Shown: positions 1-8,006, counted from the first letter of the stretch. The stretch is DNA of 11,625 nucleotides from Haplosporangium gracile (GCA_015499985.1 JAAAUF010001132.1:1-11625), one strand, 5' to 3'. A program made the numbers and translations. The notes: generated from the sequence alone by a model not told the origin.

Positions 1-55
1 TTACTATCGAATGGCTCCCTTGGGCTTTTTACTGGAGAAATAAAATTGCGTACGA
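1..55 (+). repeat. dispersed repeat, copy 1 (probable retroposon 3' end)
   Basis: This stretch matches the reverse complement of 11309-11363 at 53 of 55 positions; the mismatches are at positions 9 and 14. It contains AATAAA at about 40-45, and an A-rich tract begins at 58. Similarity to the other copy stops where the A-rich sequence starts. A 3' end followed by a poly(A) tail is what LINE, SINE or other retroposed copies look like, so I read it as the 3' end of a plus-oriented retroposon whose upstream part lies outside the window. The family is not identified. Confidence 0.6.
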
Positions 56-57
56 CA

Positions 58-82
58 TAAAAAAAAAAAAAGAAAAAAAAAA
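58..82 (+). repeat. A-rich tract, possible poly(A) tail of copy 1
   Basis: A run of about 13 A, one G and about 10 A directly follows the dispersed repeat and lies roughly 15 bases after its AATAAA. This spacing fits a reverse-transcribed poly(A) tail. A slippage-expanded microsatellite is the alternative. Confidence 0.5.
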
Positions 83-1300
83 CGCCGAGTGTTTTTTTGG
101 CCTTTACTTTTCCTGACGGTGTAAAATATACAACGAGGATAGGAACAATGTTGATTTTGTGAAAGAGGGGATTTAGTTTTTAGTGATGGTCGTTGTTGGT
201 GCCTGTGGGCTAACTTTGGCGCCCAGGAGCTTCTAGGAAAGCTCCCTTGTTTTTGGGACCAAAAAATGAAATTTTGGATCAATTACGGATAAAAAATATT
301 GATTTGTTGGAACAATGCATTTTTTTTTTTTTGGATGCAGTTCTTCTCGTTAGCTCGCTTACTTCCTCAACCTCGACCATCCAGAATGAGAGATGCAAAA
401 AGGCAGCGGTAAGGTGAGAGGCAGCCTGGACACTGTTGGAGACAATTTTTTTTTTTCTATTCAGAAAATCAGGGGTTGGTGCGAAAGGGGATAGGAAAGA
501 TACCTTGGCACACTATGCTTTCAGTGTTTTTGATGGCTTTGAGATCTGAGAGCCTCACTTTAGTACCACCCATCGTTTTCGCACTCATTTTCTTATTTGT
601 ATCTGATTTCATCCGATATAAAAAAAGGCGACGGCGAGGTCGTTGCCTCCCCCTCTCGTTCTTTTTTTGTGAAATACTCGACCTCACACTCTCAGAGAGA
701 AACAATGACAGGAAGTAAAAGATTGAATACAATAGTTGGTTGCCTTAAAAATACTGTCCAATATAGAAAGAGAGAAACAAAACGACAAGGACAGTAAGGG
801 AGAGAACACAGCCTTCAACACGATGTACGACAAAAAAACTAAAACAACTCCCTGTTCCTGAATTATAGTCCCATACACAAAACCTCAAAAAAAATTGTTC
901 CAGAATTCATCCGCAGAAACGTACTCTACTCGCAAAATGAACAAACAAACAAATTAATGTGTTACCCCTGTACTAATCGACGCTAGCGACAGACGCACCC
1001 TGAAAAAAATGTCGTGCTTTGGACACAGCACTGCAGCTGGGTACCAGGCCCTGACTCCTTTTCTCTGCCCCTCAAACCTGTTCTTCTCATCTCCCATACC
1101 TATAGCCTGCTTTCCTTGGAGGTCATGACACAGAATAGTGTCACCGAGTCATATTTTTTCCAGAGCAAGACAAAGGAAGGCAGGTTAGGTCGCAGTGCGA
1201 AAAATACAGGAAAAAAGCGCTGATTATTTCGAATCCAGAAAGTGAATTATGTATTATAACTGAGTGTGAAAAAAGGAACGAGAATCTGGTTTAGTAATGA
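83..1300. other. intergenic region, no confident gene
   Basis: This region is AT-rich, with many A and T runs and broken short frames without family features. It includes the 3' flank of the minus-strand F-box gene. The only coding hint is a short minus-strand frame starting with ATG at 588, discussed under findings. No tRNA-like A and B box pair was recognised. Confidence 0.6.
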
Positions 1301-3049
1301 CTAGTCAGTTTCAACTCGGACATCGTCGCGACCAACATCCCGTAACCAAGATTTGATAAGGGCACGCTTTTCCTTGCCATCGATATATAGTCGCAACAAC
1401 TGGAGCTTAGGCCAAGCGGCGCCCATCCACTTGATCACATCCTTTGAGATAATTCTTTCGGTGCCATGGACATCAAAATGGGTTAATTGGCGTAGCGAGG
1501 CCAGCTGCTCGAGGCCCGATTCAAATTTAATTGGGAAGTGATTCGGCAAGATGTGGATCCGACGGAGGTTGGGCAGATGGCTGAGGTTGGCGTATATCGC
1601 TTGACATTGACGGTTGTTGGCATGTAATGTCGCAAATCCGATCGAAATCACCTCCAGTCTGCGACACGCCCAGGATGTCGCTGGTGTCGCTACTTGTGGT
1701 CTTATACGACCCCATTCCGGTATGTCTTCCTGCACATCCTGCTCTGGTTCCAGCTCTTCCTGTTGCTGTTGTTGGGTGACATAAAAGAGCCAGGGGTCGA
1801 GAGATACACCAGAGGCATCGAGGTAGCGCAAGTTATGGGCGCGAGTCATCAACTGAACGAGCTTCCTGCCGTCGACTCCCGGTTTTCGTGTAAGGGCCAC
1901 ATTCAGCTCCTCCAGCTGCCCAATTCGATCCTTGAGGGCCTTGAAGGTCTCTGGTCCAAAATCACACCGGGGTACATGGAACGACCTCAGATTTGAAAGT
2001 GTCTCCAATAACCGTGCCAGCAGCGCATCCTCAAAGTCTGAACCATACCCTGGGTCGATATGGATTCGAGTCATGTGCGGACAAAATTCTGCAAAACAAT
2101 CGATCGTCGAAACAGTCCAGTTCCAGCGCGCCTTGGAGGGTCCATGAATCGTTAGTTCCTCCAGCTGCGGACATCGTTGCACCAGACGAAAAAAGTCCTG
2201 CTCCGACCACTGTAACCCAGCAACATGGAGCCGTCGGAGCGACAATCGCTTTGTAAGTTGTTGTTGTTGTTGCTCTTGCGCAAGAGGTCCTTGGTCCTCA
2301 GTCAATAGCGGACTCTGAGCTGACCATGACCAGACAACGCGTAGAGATTCTAGTAATGGATAAGTGTCCAGGATTTGGTATATGTAACCTCTGTCGCGTG
2401 TGTTGGAGAGCAATCCGATATCCAGGTGCTTTAGTCCTGAAAACATGCCCAGACAGCTGTTTAGGATATGGACCGAGGTGCTGGAGCTGTTGGCCGGAAA
2501 CCCGCAATACAATGTCAAGTATTGTAATAGCGAAAGGTCGTTCCGTGTCAGAACCTCGATCGACCTTAGTCGACGGAGGTATCCTCTAAAGGCTGCTCCT
2601 CTCGCTTCCCTCCCTCTTTCTTCTTCCTCGTTATCAACTTCGTCGTCATTGTCGCTGTCGTCCTGTTCTCCAACTCCTGAAGTATCCTCAATGGTGAGAT
2701 CTCGGACCCGATAGAGATTCGTTTCCAATTGCTCCAGGGTCTTGGAAAATGCAGGGTGGGCCATACGGAGTTGGATAGAGAACCAAAGAACCGGAAGGAG
2801 GGATTCGTAAAAGTGGCGAGAGACAACAAGGCTGTTAAAGAGACTGGGTCGATCAAGGTATCGGCCCACACGTTCTAGAATCTCGGGCAGGGCCAGCGCG
2901 CGCGTCGTAGCACCGTTCGGGTCCAAGGAGTTCAATGGCGTTTCTGCATCGGCATTGGAATCTGAGTCGCTACCATCACGGTCGGGAGCGCGGGAAGGAA
3001 GCTGGGAGGCTAATGAGCGCGAGACTAGGCACAGCGCTCGGGAGAACAT
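1301..3049 (-). CDS. F-box/leucine-rich-repeat protein
   Basis: A single uninterrupted exon encodes 582 residues. The F-box lies at about residues 50-92: ALALPEILERVGRYL, then a hydrophobic core with SLVVSRHFYE and LPVLWFS. After it come irregular leucine-rich repeats to the C-terminus, with units such as LKHLDIG (206-212), PLLESLRVV (231-239), PQLEELTIHG (294-303), NLRYLDASG (406-414) and PNLRRIHIL (493-501). F-box proteins of this build usually bind Skp1 through the F-box and present LRR-bound substrates to an SCF ubiquitin ligase; the substrate here is unknown. An acidic stretch (128-144, mostly D/E) separates the F-box from the repeats, and two short glutamine tracts lie at 260-264 and 426-430. 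The ATG at 3049 was chosen because it sits just before the conserved part, has a GCC context, and no other ATG occurs in the open 279 bases upstream. The stop is TAG. Fungal genomes of this group carry many such genes, so orthology cannot be assigned. Confidence 0.85.
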   Translation of the reverse strand: MFSRALCLVSRSLASQLPSRAPDRDGSDSDSNADAETPLNSLDPNGATTRALALPEILERVGRYLDRPSLFNSLVVSRHFYESLLPVLWFSIQLRMAHPAFSKTLEQLETNLYRVRDLTIEDTSGVGEQDDSDNDDEVDNEEEERGREARGAAFRGYLRRLRSIEVLTRNDLSLLQYLTLYCGFPANSSSTSVHILNSCLGMFSGLKHLDIGLLSNTRDRGYIYQILDTYPLLESLRVVWSWSAQSPLLTEDQGPLAQEQQQQQLTKRLSLRRLHVAGLQWSEQDFFRLVQRCPQLEELTIHGPSKARWNWTVSTIDCFAEFCPHMTRIHIDPGYGSDFEDALLARLLETLSNLRSFHVPRCDFGPETFKALKDRIGQLEELNVALTRKPGVDGRKLVQLMTRAHNLRYLDASGVSLDPWLFYVTQQQQQEELEPEQDVQEDIPEWGRIRPQVATPATSWACRRLEVISIGFATLHANNRQCQAIYANLSHLPNLRRIHILPNHFPIKFESGLEQLASLRQLTHFDVHGTERIISKDVIKWMGAAWPKLQLLRLYIDGKEKRALIKSWLRDVGRDDVRVETD

Positions 3050-3331
3050 GGCAGGCTGGAAGAAAAGGAAAGAGAGAGAAAGGGATGGACCAACCGATGG
3101 GGGCACGTTGTTGATGAGAAAAGGGGTGTTTTGTTGCTTTTTAATTTTAAATGGTGACGCGGGATGTTTGAGAATGAAACGGGGCAGGGGAGTGAAGCAA
3201 GGAAGGATGGGAAAAGGGGAGGAAGGAAGAAGACCTGTTGGGTGATGATGAGCAAACAAATTGATAGTGCAAAAGGAATGAGTGTTAGCGAGAGGAATGA
3301 GTGAGGAAGAAAGGAGGAGAAGACACAAGAG
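3050..3331 (-). promoter_or_regulatory. pyrimidine-rich leader of the F-box gene
   Basis: On the minus strand this stretch is rich in C and T and has no ATG. It stays open in frame with the F-box gene for 93 codons upstream of the chosen start. I interpret it as an untranslated leader, because its translation is low-complexity Ser/Pro/Leu/Phe. A non-ATG extension cannot be excluded from sequence alone. Confidence 0.5.
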
Positions 3332-3338
3332 TTAAATA
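3332..3338 (-). promoter_or_regulatory. TATA-like box of the F-box gene
   Basis: The minus strand reads TATTTAA about 285 bases upstream of the F-box start codon, at the upstream edge of the pyrimidine-rich leader. A transcription start about 30 bases downstream would give a leader of roughly 250 bases. Only the motif and its position support this. Confidence 0.3.
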
Positions 3339-4370
3339 CTCGCCCTGCGTGTACTATTTTTTTATTTCTAGTGGTGGTGGTTGCAACACAACCAGAAGTC
3401 TAAAAGGGAGTCAACGTTATCAAAAGTGCGGTGGGGGAGAGGCTGCCGCATTGAGCATTGAGGCGTTCTGTTGTGGCGGTTTGCAAAATGGTCACAGATG
3501 GAAGAAAGGACCAAAAATAGCCGCCGTAGAGAAGTGCTATTTTTGAGGGATGGGGACGAGGGAAAGGGAGCGAGTGTTGCACGAACAACAAAGACCATTC
3601 ATCCCCTAGGTTCATGAAGGGTCTAGACAATGGGGCAGAGCGTCCATGCTTCTTCACATCATAATAATAGAATCGAATAATGATCAGAATAATAGCGTCC
3701 GCAGTGGAGACAGAGAGGGACGTCGTGTCCCTTTTTGTGTCTCTTGTTCTAAGACATAGCCTCTTTTTTCTAGGGAAATAAGAGAGAAATGGACGAGAGA
3801 GAGACGCGACTTTTGTGTCTAGTGGCGAATGATGTCCATTCATGTGACGAAAATTGACTAGCAGCAAAACTAAGACGAAACAGGCTGCAGGTTGTGTCCC
3901 AATGATGGGTACATGAACAGGACAAAGTGTGTGCTAAGAGATAGATCTCGAACATGTTTTATGCAAAATGCTCGGTAATTGAGAGAAAGGCGATCGGACA
4001 TGCAAGGCAGCAGTTGAGGCTAACAAATTTCCTTGCTGTAATGATGGGGAATGAAATACAAAATTGCAATAGCTCCAAACATTTACGTAGTCAGGCAAAC
4101 AGGCAGGGGGGACAAACTGGGAAAGGGAAGACGAATGCTAAAACAACAAAAGATAGAGATGGGAAAACAGTTGTTGTGTTTGTGTTACAGAATATGGTCC
4201 ACGAGGCTAATAGGTCTTACGTGATGGCACATCCGTTTCGGCAATGTAGAATAAGGCTGATGGCTTTTTTGCAATTTGTGCTCATTAACCTAAAACATGT
4301 ACTCCCTGCCCGAGTCAGTCTCGAATGAAAATGGTCCAAGTGGTTGGGGGATGAGAAGAAAATTAATGAG

Positions 4371-4527
4371 ATTGAAACGCCTGCGAGGCAGGATGCTTGT
4401 TCATTTCACAACTAGATCGTGATTATAATGGTGACTTCTCCTCTTTGTTTTCTTTTTCTTTTTGTTCGATAATTAGCACTTGTCACGATACAAGCCAATG
4501 AAGAGTCATAAGGGCTTTTGTTATAGA
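4371..4527 (+). repeat. diverged tandem repeat, unit A
   Basis: Unit A shares ordered blocks with unit B: ATTGAAACG, AGGCAGG, CTCTTTGTTTT, ATTAGCACTT, CCAATGAAG and CATAAGGG followed by TTTTGTT. The starts are 170 bases apart and the ends 162 apart, so small deletions have accumulated. The centre of each unit is a T-rich tract. The repeat's origin is not recognised and nothing suggests coding. Confidence 0.75.
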
Positions 4528-4540
4528 AGTAAAACGGAGG

Positions 4541-4688
4541 ATTGAAACGTTTACAAGGCAGGAAACCCTGTCCATTTTTCAACGAGGTGGTGGCTTCCTT
4601 CTCTTTGTTTTTCCTTCTTTTGTCTGTCCGTTCATTAGCACTTTAAGTAAGAGGGGCCAATGAAGGATCATAAGGGGTTTTGTTGTTC
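4541..4688 (+). repeat. diverged tandem repeat, unit B
   Basis: This is the second copy of the unit at 4371. It keeps the same block order, with ATTGAAACG at its start and CCAATGAAGG, CATAAGGGG and TTTTGTT at its end. The middle is more diverged than the edges. Confidence 0.75.
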
Positions 4689-5760
4689 CTTCTAGTGAAG
4701 TTCATCCATTCATTTTTTCCATCCATGGTACAATGACCGTCGTAGACACAGCTTGATGCCGTAGGGTAGTGTGAGTACCATGTGTGCTATCATATCCAGG
4801 CACCATGCTCGGCACCAGCTGTCGAAAGGTGTCTATTGGTCAGGGGTCTTCATTTTAAACACAAATTGATCCCAAACCCTATTACAATAGTTCCTTATTC
4901 AGGACCATGTTTGGTCAGTGACGAATAGGATTGAGCCCAACGGACCCCTGCGTCCCCGCCGGATTGGTCATTTCTTCGAATAATTAAAAACTAAATTGAC
5001 AAATTGCCCAGGTGGACTACCTGATCCAAAAAGGCTTCCTTCTCGTGTTTGCACACCCTACCTACCTTTCCTGCCCTTGACCTGTATGTGTCCAGTTCAC
5101 ATTAATTTATTGTATCAAATGGGAATGGATCAGATGAGGGGTTAAAAGGGAAAAAGGTCAGACGTCCATTTTTTTTTATTGAGGCACTGAGGGAATATAT
5201 TCCAACGTAGCAAGAAAAATTAACTTTGATTGCGTAAAGTTCAAACCTCGCTTGTCAAAAGGGAAAAGTCATGTCGACCAAGTTCACTTCACTGGGTGGA
5301 CATTCAAACTTGATACGAGCTGGGTTTACACCTCCTTTCAATTCACTTTCATTGTGCCTTTTTTTTCCTGTCCATTCAATCGAAGGGTTTCTCTCTTTCC
5401 TTCATTCTTGGTGTCTCACCCTCCCTTTCTCCCTTGAATTGAATCAAATCCCCTTTAGTCTTTTTTGCTAATAAGTGGTGCCTGAAAATGGGACGACAGA
5501 GGGAGAAAGAATTCATACAAAAGGGAGGAGGATCCCCACCCAGAATCCACTTTTTATGTTGTTCTCTATTCCTTATCAGTCTCATCCCACAGCAAACAAC
5601 CCATCAGCAACAAACAGCCTGCCTGCTGCTCTCACTCATCCTCATTCTCATCCACATCCGCATTCATTCTTATACTCTTCCATCCCTTCATTGTATCATA
5701 CATATCTAAGAGCTTCCTACCCCCCTCTTTTTCCTTCTCCAACTCATCAACGGTCTCCCT

Positions 5761-5770
5761 ACATATACTT
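5761..5770 (+). promoter_or_regulatory. possible TATA element of the lyase gene
   Basis: The AT-rich stretch ACATATACTT lies about 85 bases before the lyase ATG and just downstream of a long CT-rich tract. No ATG occurs between it and the start codon. A second TATA-like run (ACATATAC, about 5811-5818) is too close to the ATG to be favoured. Confidence 0.3.
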
Positions 5771-5851
5771 GGGTCATTATTCCATCCCTCCTTGATTTCT
5801 TGATTTCTAAACATATACATACACATACATACTTACAAATATACACTAAGG

Positions 5852-7108
5852 ATGAAATTCGACACAGTTCTCCTTCAGGTTGCCCTGATTCTTACAGTCT
5901 ACGCACCCTTTGCATCCCTCGCCAAACCAACACCAGCGCCACCAGGAGGCATCACCATCTCTGCTGGTCCCAACAAGATCTATAGCTGGACCCTCCCCGA
6001 TATGCCCTCTTCCCTCCCAAAGCTCTCCAAACCCCTCGCGCTCTCACAACCTCTTGTTCCTGGCAACGATGCGTTCGATATCGTCCTCGAATCCGCCCTC
6101 AAGGGCGGCAATAACAAGAAGAAAAACCAAAAGAGAAGCGGTCCCAACCGTCTCGATTTCTCTGCCGAAGCGAAGGCTGCTGCCAATGTCTCCATCCTCG
6201 CCGCTGCCTCAACCGGTTCTGCATCCCCCTTTGCAAACAATGAGCGAGTCCTCCGTTCCCTCTACCCAGCCGGTTCCTATTCTCACTCCGGGGACAAGCA
6301 TGCCTCCTTTGTCTCAACTCCTCTCCCTGCCGCAGCCTTTACTGGCCCCAAGAGCCGCTACATTCGTCTCGAGTACCAAATGATGTTCGAGCCCGGATTC
6401 AAGTGGGTCAAAGGTGGTAAGCTCCCCGGTATTCTCATGGGTAGCGAGCTGGGTTGTAATGCCGGTTGTTCTGGCGGCGGGACCGCCGAGAACTGCTTCT
6501 CGACCCGTATGATGTGGCGCGCCAATGGTATGGGTGAGCTCTACCTCTATGCCGCCAAGTCTGTTTACTTCCCCAACCAAGGTTCCGGCAAGTGCAAGCG
6601 TAGCCTCGACAAACGCTCGCCCGAGGCTATCTTTGAGCTCCAGAAGCGCTGGATGGAAGATGCTCATCTTCCCGAGATCCCTCACGAGCTCGCAGCCAAC
6701 AGCGGCGGCTGCCTGAACGGCATGGGCGTTAAGGTCTCCCCCGGTGCCAGTAACGACTGCAACCCTACCTACGGTATCTCGATCGGTCGCGGCGGCAAGT
6801 TCCAGTTCAAGTCGGGCCAATGGCACAATATCACCCAGGTGGTGCGTGTCAACTCCAAGGGTAAAGCCGTCCGCGACGGATACTTGGCCGTCTACCTTGA
6901 TGGTAATGCCGTTGTCCAGGCCAACAAGCTGGTCTTACTCAAGAACGGATACGACTCTACCAAGGGCGGTGACAGTCGCCTGGTCAAGTTTATGTTCTCG
7001 TCCTTCTTTGGTGGTAGCACCAAGAGCTATGCCACCCCCACCAAGCAGTGGATCGCCTGGAAGGACTTCAAGATGGCCACCAGCACCCAGAATGTCTGGG
7101 AGCGTTAA
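5852..7108 (+). CDS. secreted polysaccharide lyase family 14 (alginate/glucuronan lyase-like)
   Basis: A single exon of 418 residues. Residues 1-24 are a signal peptide: K at position 3, a hydrophobic core, then ASLA before KPTPAPPGG. Residues 25-95 form a low-complexity propeptide-like segment ending in KKKNQKR. The PL14 domain covers about 138-415: YPAGSYSHSG (138-147), RYIRLEYQMMFEPGFKWVKG, KGGKLPG (187-193), then the cysteine/glycine loop GCNAGCSGGG. Next are FSTRMMWR (216-223) and ELYLY (229-233), and later YGISIGRGG, WHNIT and SSFFGGST. Lysine of KLPG, the Ser-x-Arg and the Tyr-x-Tyr correspond to residues known for the active site of this family, so it is probably an active beta-eliminating lyase of uronic-acid polymers. 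In zygomycete-type fungi, cell-wall glucuronans are plausible substrates (inference). There are six cysteines in the domain and N-glycosylation sequons at N112 and N326. An insertion at about 244-285 holds three Lys-Arg pairs. Codons end strongly in C, suggesting high expression. No ATG lies between the TATA-like element and the start. The gene is followed by T-rich 3' flank. Confidence 0.88.
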   Translation: MKFDTVLLQVALILTVYAPFASLAKPTPAPPGGITISAGPNKIYSWTLPDMPSSLPKLSKPLALSQPLVPGNDAFDIVLESALKGGNNKKKNQKRSGPNRLDFSAEAKAAANVSILAAASTGSASPFANNERVLRSLYPAGSYSHSGDKHASFVSTPLPAAAFTGPKSRYIRLEYQMMFEPGFKWVKGGKLPGILMGSELGCNAGCSGGGTAENCFSTRMMWRANGMGELYLYAAKSVYFPNQGSGKCKRSLDKRSPEAIFELQKRWMEDAHLPEIPHELAANSGGCLNGMGVKVSPGASNDCNPTYGISIGRGGKFQFKSGQWHNITQVVRVNSKGKAVRDGYLAVYLDGNAVVQANKLVLLKNGYDSTKGGDSRLVKFMFSSFFGGSTKSYATPTKQWIAWKDFKMATSTQNVWER

Positions 7109-7378
7109 ATCGAATTTGTCTTCCTGTTGACCAGAAAGCAAGTTCCTTTTCCTCATTCCTTTGTACACATCCCCTTCCTTTTTGTAAACTATCTCCTCCC
7201 CCTTTTGGCTACTGTAAATATCATATCACATCGCATTTCCTACTACACTCCATAGACAAATATAAATCAATGCATCCTATATATCTTTCTTGAGCGCTGG
7301 TGTGACAGTAATGTTGTGTGTTGTATATGATTTGAAGAGAGGAAACAAAAAAAATGCTTACTTCTTTGTAACATATTT

Positions 7379-7398
7379 GGGGGTTTCAAACTTTGACA
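7379..7398 (+). repeat. left terminal inverted repeat
   Basis: This 20-bp end pairs with 7987-8006 at 19 of 20 positions; the single mismatch is at base 14 of the repeat. Confidence 0.8.
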
Positions 7399-7438
7399 CT
7401 TTGAGGCGTGTTACGAAATTTTAAAGGCGCGAAATGAG

Positions 7439-7508
7439 GGCGTGTTTTGGAAATAAACGCCTTCTCAAAACACATCATCTTTTTAGGTGATGTGTTTTGT
7501 AACACGCC
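7439..7508. repeat. nested palindrome inside the element
   Basis: An inner perfect 12-bp stem (7466-7477 with 7488-7499) closes a 10-base T-rich loop. An outer 8-bp stem, GGCGTGTT at 7439-7446 with AACACGCC at 7501-7508, encloses it. The outer arms are copies of the subterminal motif, which ties the hairpin to the element. Confidence 0.75.
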
Positions 7509-7558
7509 ATATCACAGCCAGATACACGCCCTTTTTTTGCCAGCTCCCTCCTTTTTTT

Positions 7559-7819
7559 TTATTCTCTCCTTTTTTCAGTCTCACTTTTTTCAGTCTCACT
7601 TTTTTCAGTCTCACTTTTTTCAGTCTTACTTTTTTTTCTTCTCATCACTTGTTTCGTAAAACGCTCCCTTGTAGGCGGTCCTGATGGCTTCTTTGCTGGT
7701 GGGCCTTGTCTCTTGGATGTACTTGTGCTTGGGACCGCGACGGAGCACTCAGGCTGCTCATTCTCAGGAGGTGACGATGAAAGCAGTTGCTGAGAGGCGT
7801 TGGATGTTGATTTGTCCAT
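7559..7819 (-). CDS. small ORF inside the TIR element, hypothetical
   Basis: From ATG at 7819 the minus strand is open for 86 residues. The N-terminal half is rich in Ser, Pro and Gln (MDKSTSNASQQLLSSSPPEN). The middle is basic (KRQGPPAKKPSGPPTRERFTK), and the end is three KSETE-type pentapeptides encoded by the 15-bp DNA repeat. The frame is also open upstream of this ATG to about 7960. The composition fits a disordered N-terminus of a DNA-binding or transposase-like protein, but no domain is recognised. It may be a remnant of the parent element's gene, or not coding. Confidence 0.3.
   Translation of the reverse strand: MDKSTSNASQQLLSSSPPENEQPECSVAVPSTSTSKRQGPPAKKPSGPPTRERFTKQVMRRKKSKTEKSETEKSETEKSETEKRRE
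7570..7629 (+). repeat. 15-bp tandem repeat, four copies
   Basis: The unit TTTTTTCAGTCTCAC is repeated four times in a row; only the last copy differs, with C changed to T in TCTTAC. As 15 is a multiple of three, the minus-strand frame reads a pentapeptide repeat (KSETE). On the plus strand each unit looks like a pyrimidine tract plus CAG. Confidence 0.9.
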
Positions 7820-7986
7820 GATGTTGTCGAGAGGTTGATGAGGGACGCGAAAAAAAAAAAAAGCAAGGGTCGTTAATTTGAAACACTCGTTAGTAAAAAA
7901 GCAAACACGCCTACCTTGACGTCGTACTTGAGGCGTGTTTTGGTAACGTGACCAGGACAATATCGGTGTTTATTTGATTTTGAGAA

Positions 7987-8006
7987 TGTCAAGGTTTGAA
8001 ACCCCC
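7987..8006 (-). repeat. right terminal inverted repeat
   Basis: This is the partner of 7379-7398, reading GGGGGTTTCAAACC then TTGACA on the minus strand. The G5 end points outward on both sides, as expected for transposon termini. Confidence 0.8.

Larger units (their letters stand above)
3339..5851. other. long divergent intergenic region
   Basis: About 2.5 kb between the two divergent genes. It contains a tandem duplication (4371-4688), reported separately, and mixed A/T-rich and polypurine sequence. The longest frames (minus 3400-3867, plus 3954-4325) show no recognisable domain, and their codon choice lacks the C-ending preference of the two real genes. The last 300 bases before 5852 are pyrimidine-rich and form the lyase promoter. 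No RNA gene was recognised. Confidence 0.6.
7379..8006. mobile_element. non-autonomous DNA transposon with terminal inverted repeats
   Basis: The ends are inverted copies: GGGGGTTTCAAACTTTGACA at 7379-7398, and at 7987-8006 the complement of the same 20-mer with one change. Inside, the motif GGCGTGTT or its complement occurs five times near the ends (7405, 7439, 7501, 7904, 7932), as subterminal transposase-binding repeats often do. TATT occurs just outside each end, one base off on the left, and could be a 4-bp target duplication. No transposase domain is recognised, so the element would need help in trans. The superfamily cannot be assigned. Confidence 0.7.

Noticed and set aside
4..282. 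92-codon minus-strand frame at the left edge
   Set aside because: It runs through the A-rich tract (a polyphenylalanine stretch) and the dispersed repeat, so it is likely non-coding.
3400..3867. 155-codon minus-strand open frame
   Set aside because: It begins at a TTG, lies in the promoter region upstream of the F-box gene, shows no domain, and lacks the C-ending codon preference of the real genes.
3954..4328. 124-codon plus-strand open frame with an ATG
   Set aside because: The translation has no recognisable features, the codon choice is unbiased, and there is no promoter-like pyrimidine tract. It is probably a chance frame.
4724..4782. 8-bp inverted pair CATGGTAC / GTACCATG
   Set aside because: It is too short and too widely spaced to stand out from chance in AT-rich DNA.
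5225..5260. T-loop-like GTTCAAACC suggesting a tRNA
   Set aside because: No matching acceptor stem, anticodon arm or A box could be placed around it.
5910..6826. Long frames on both strands within the lyase gene
   Set aside because: They overlap the well-supported PL14 gene, and their openness follows from its C-ending codon bias.
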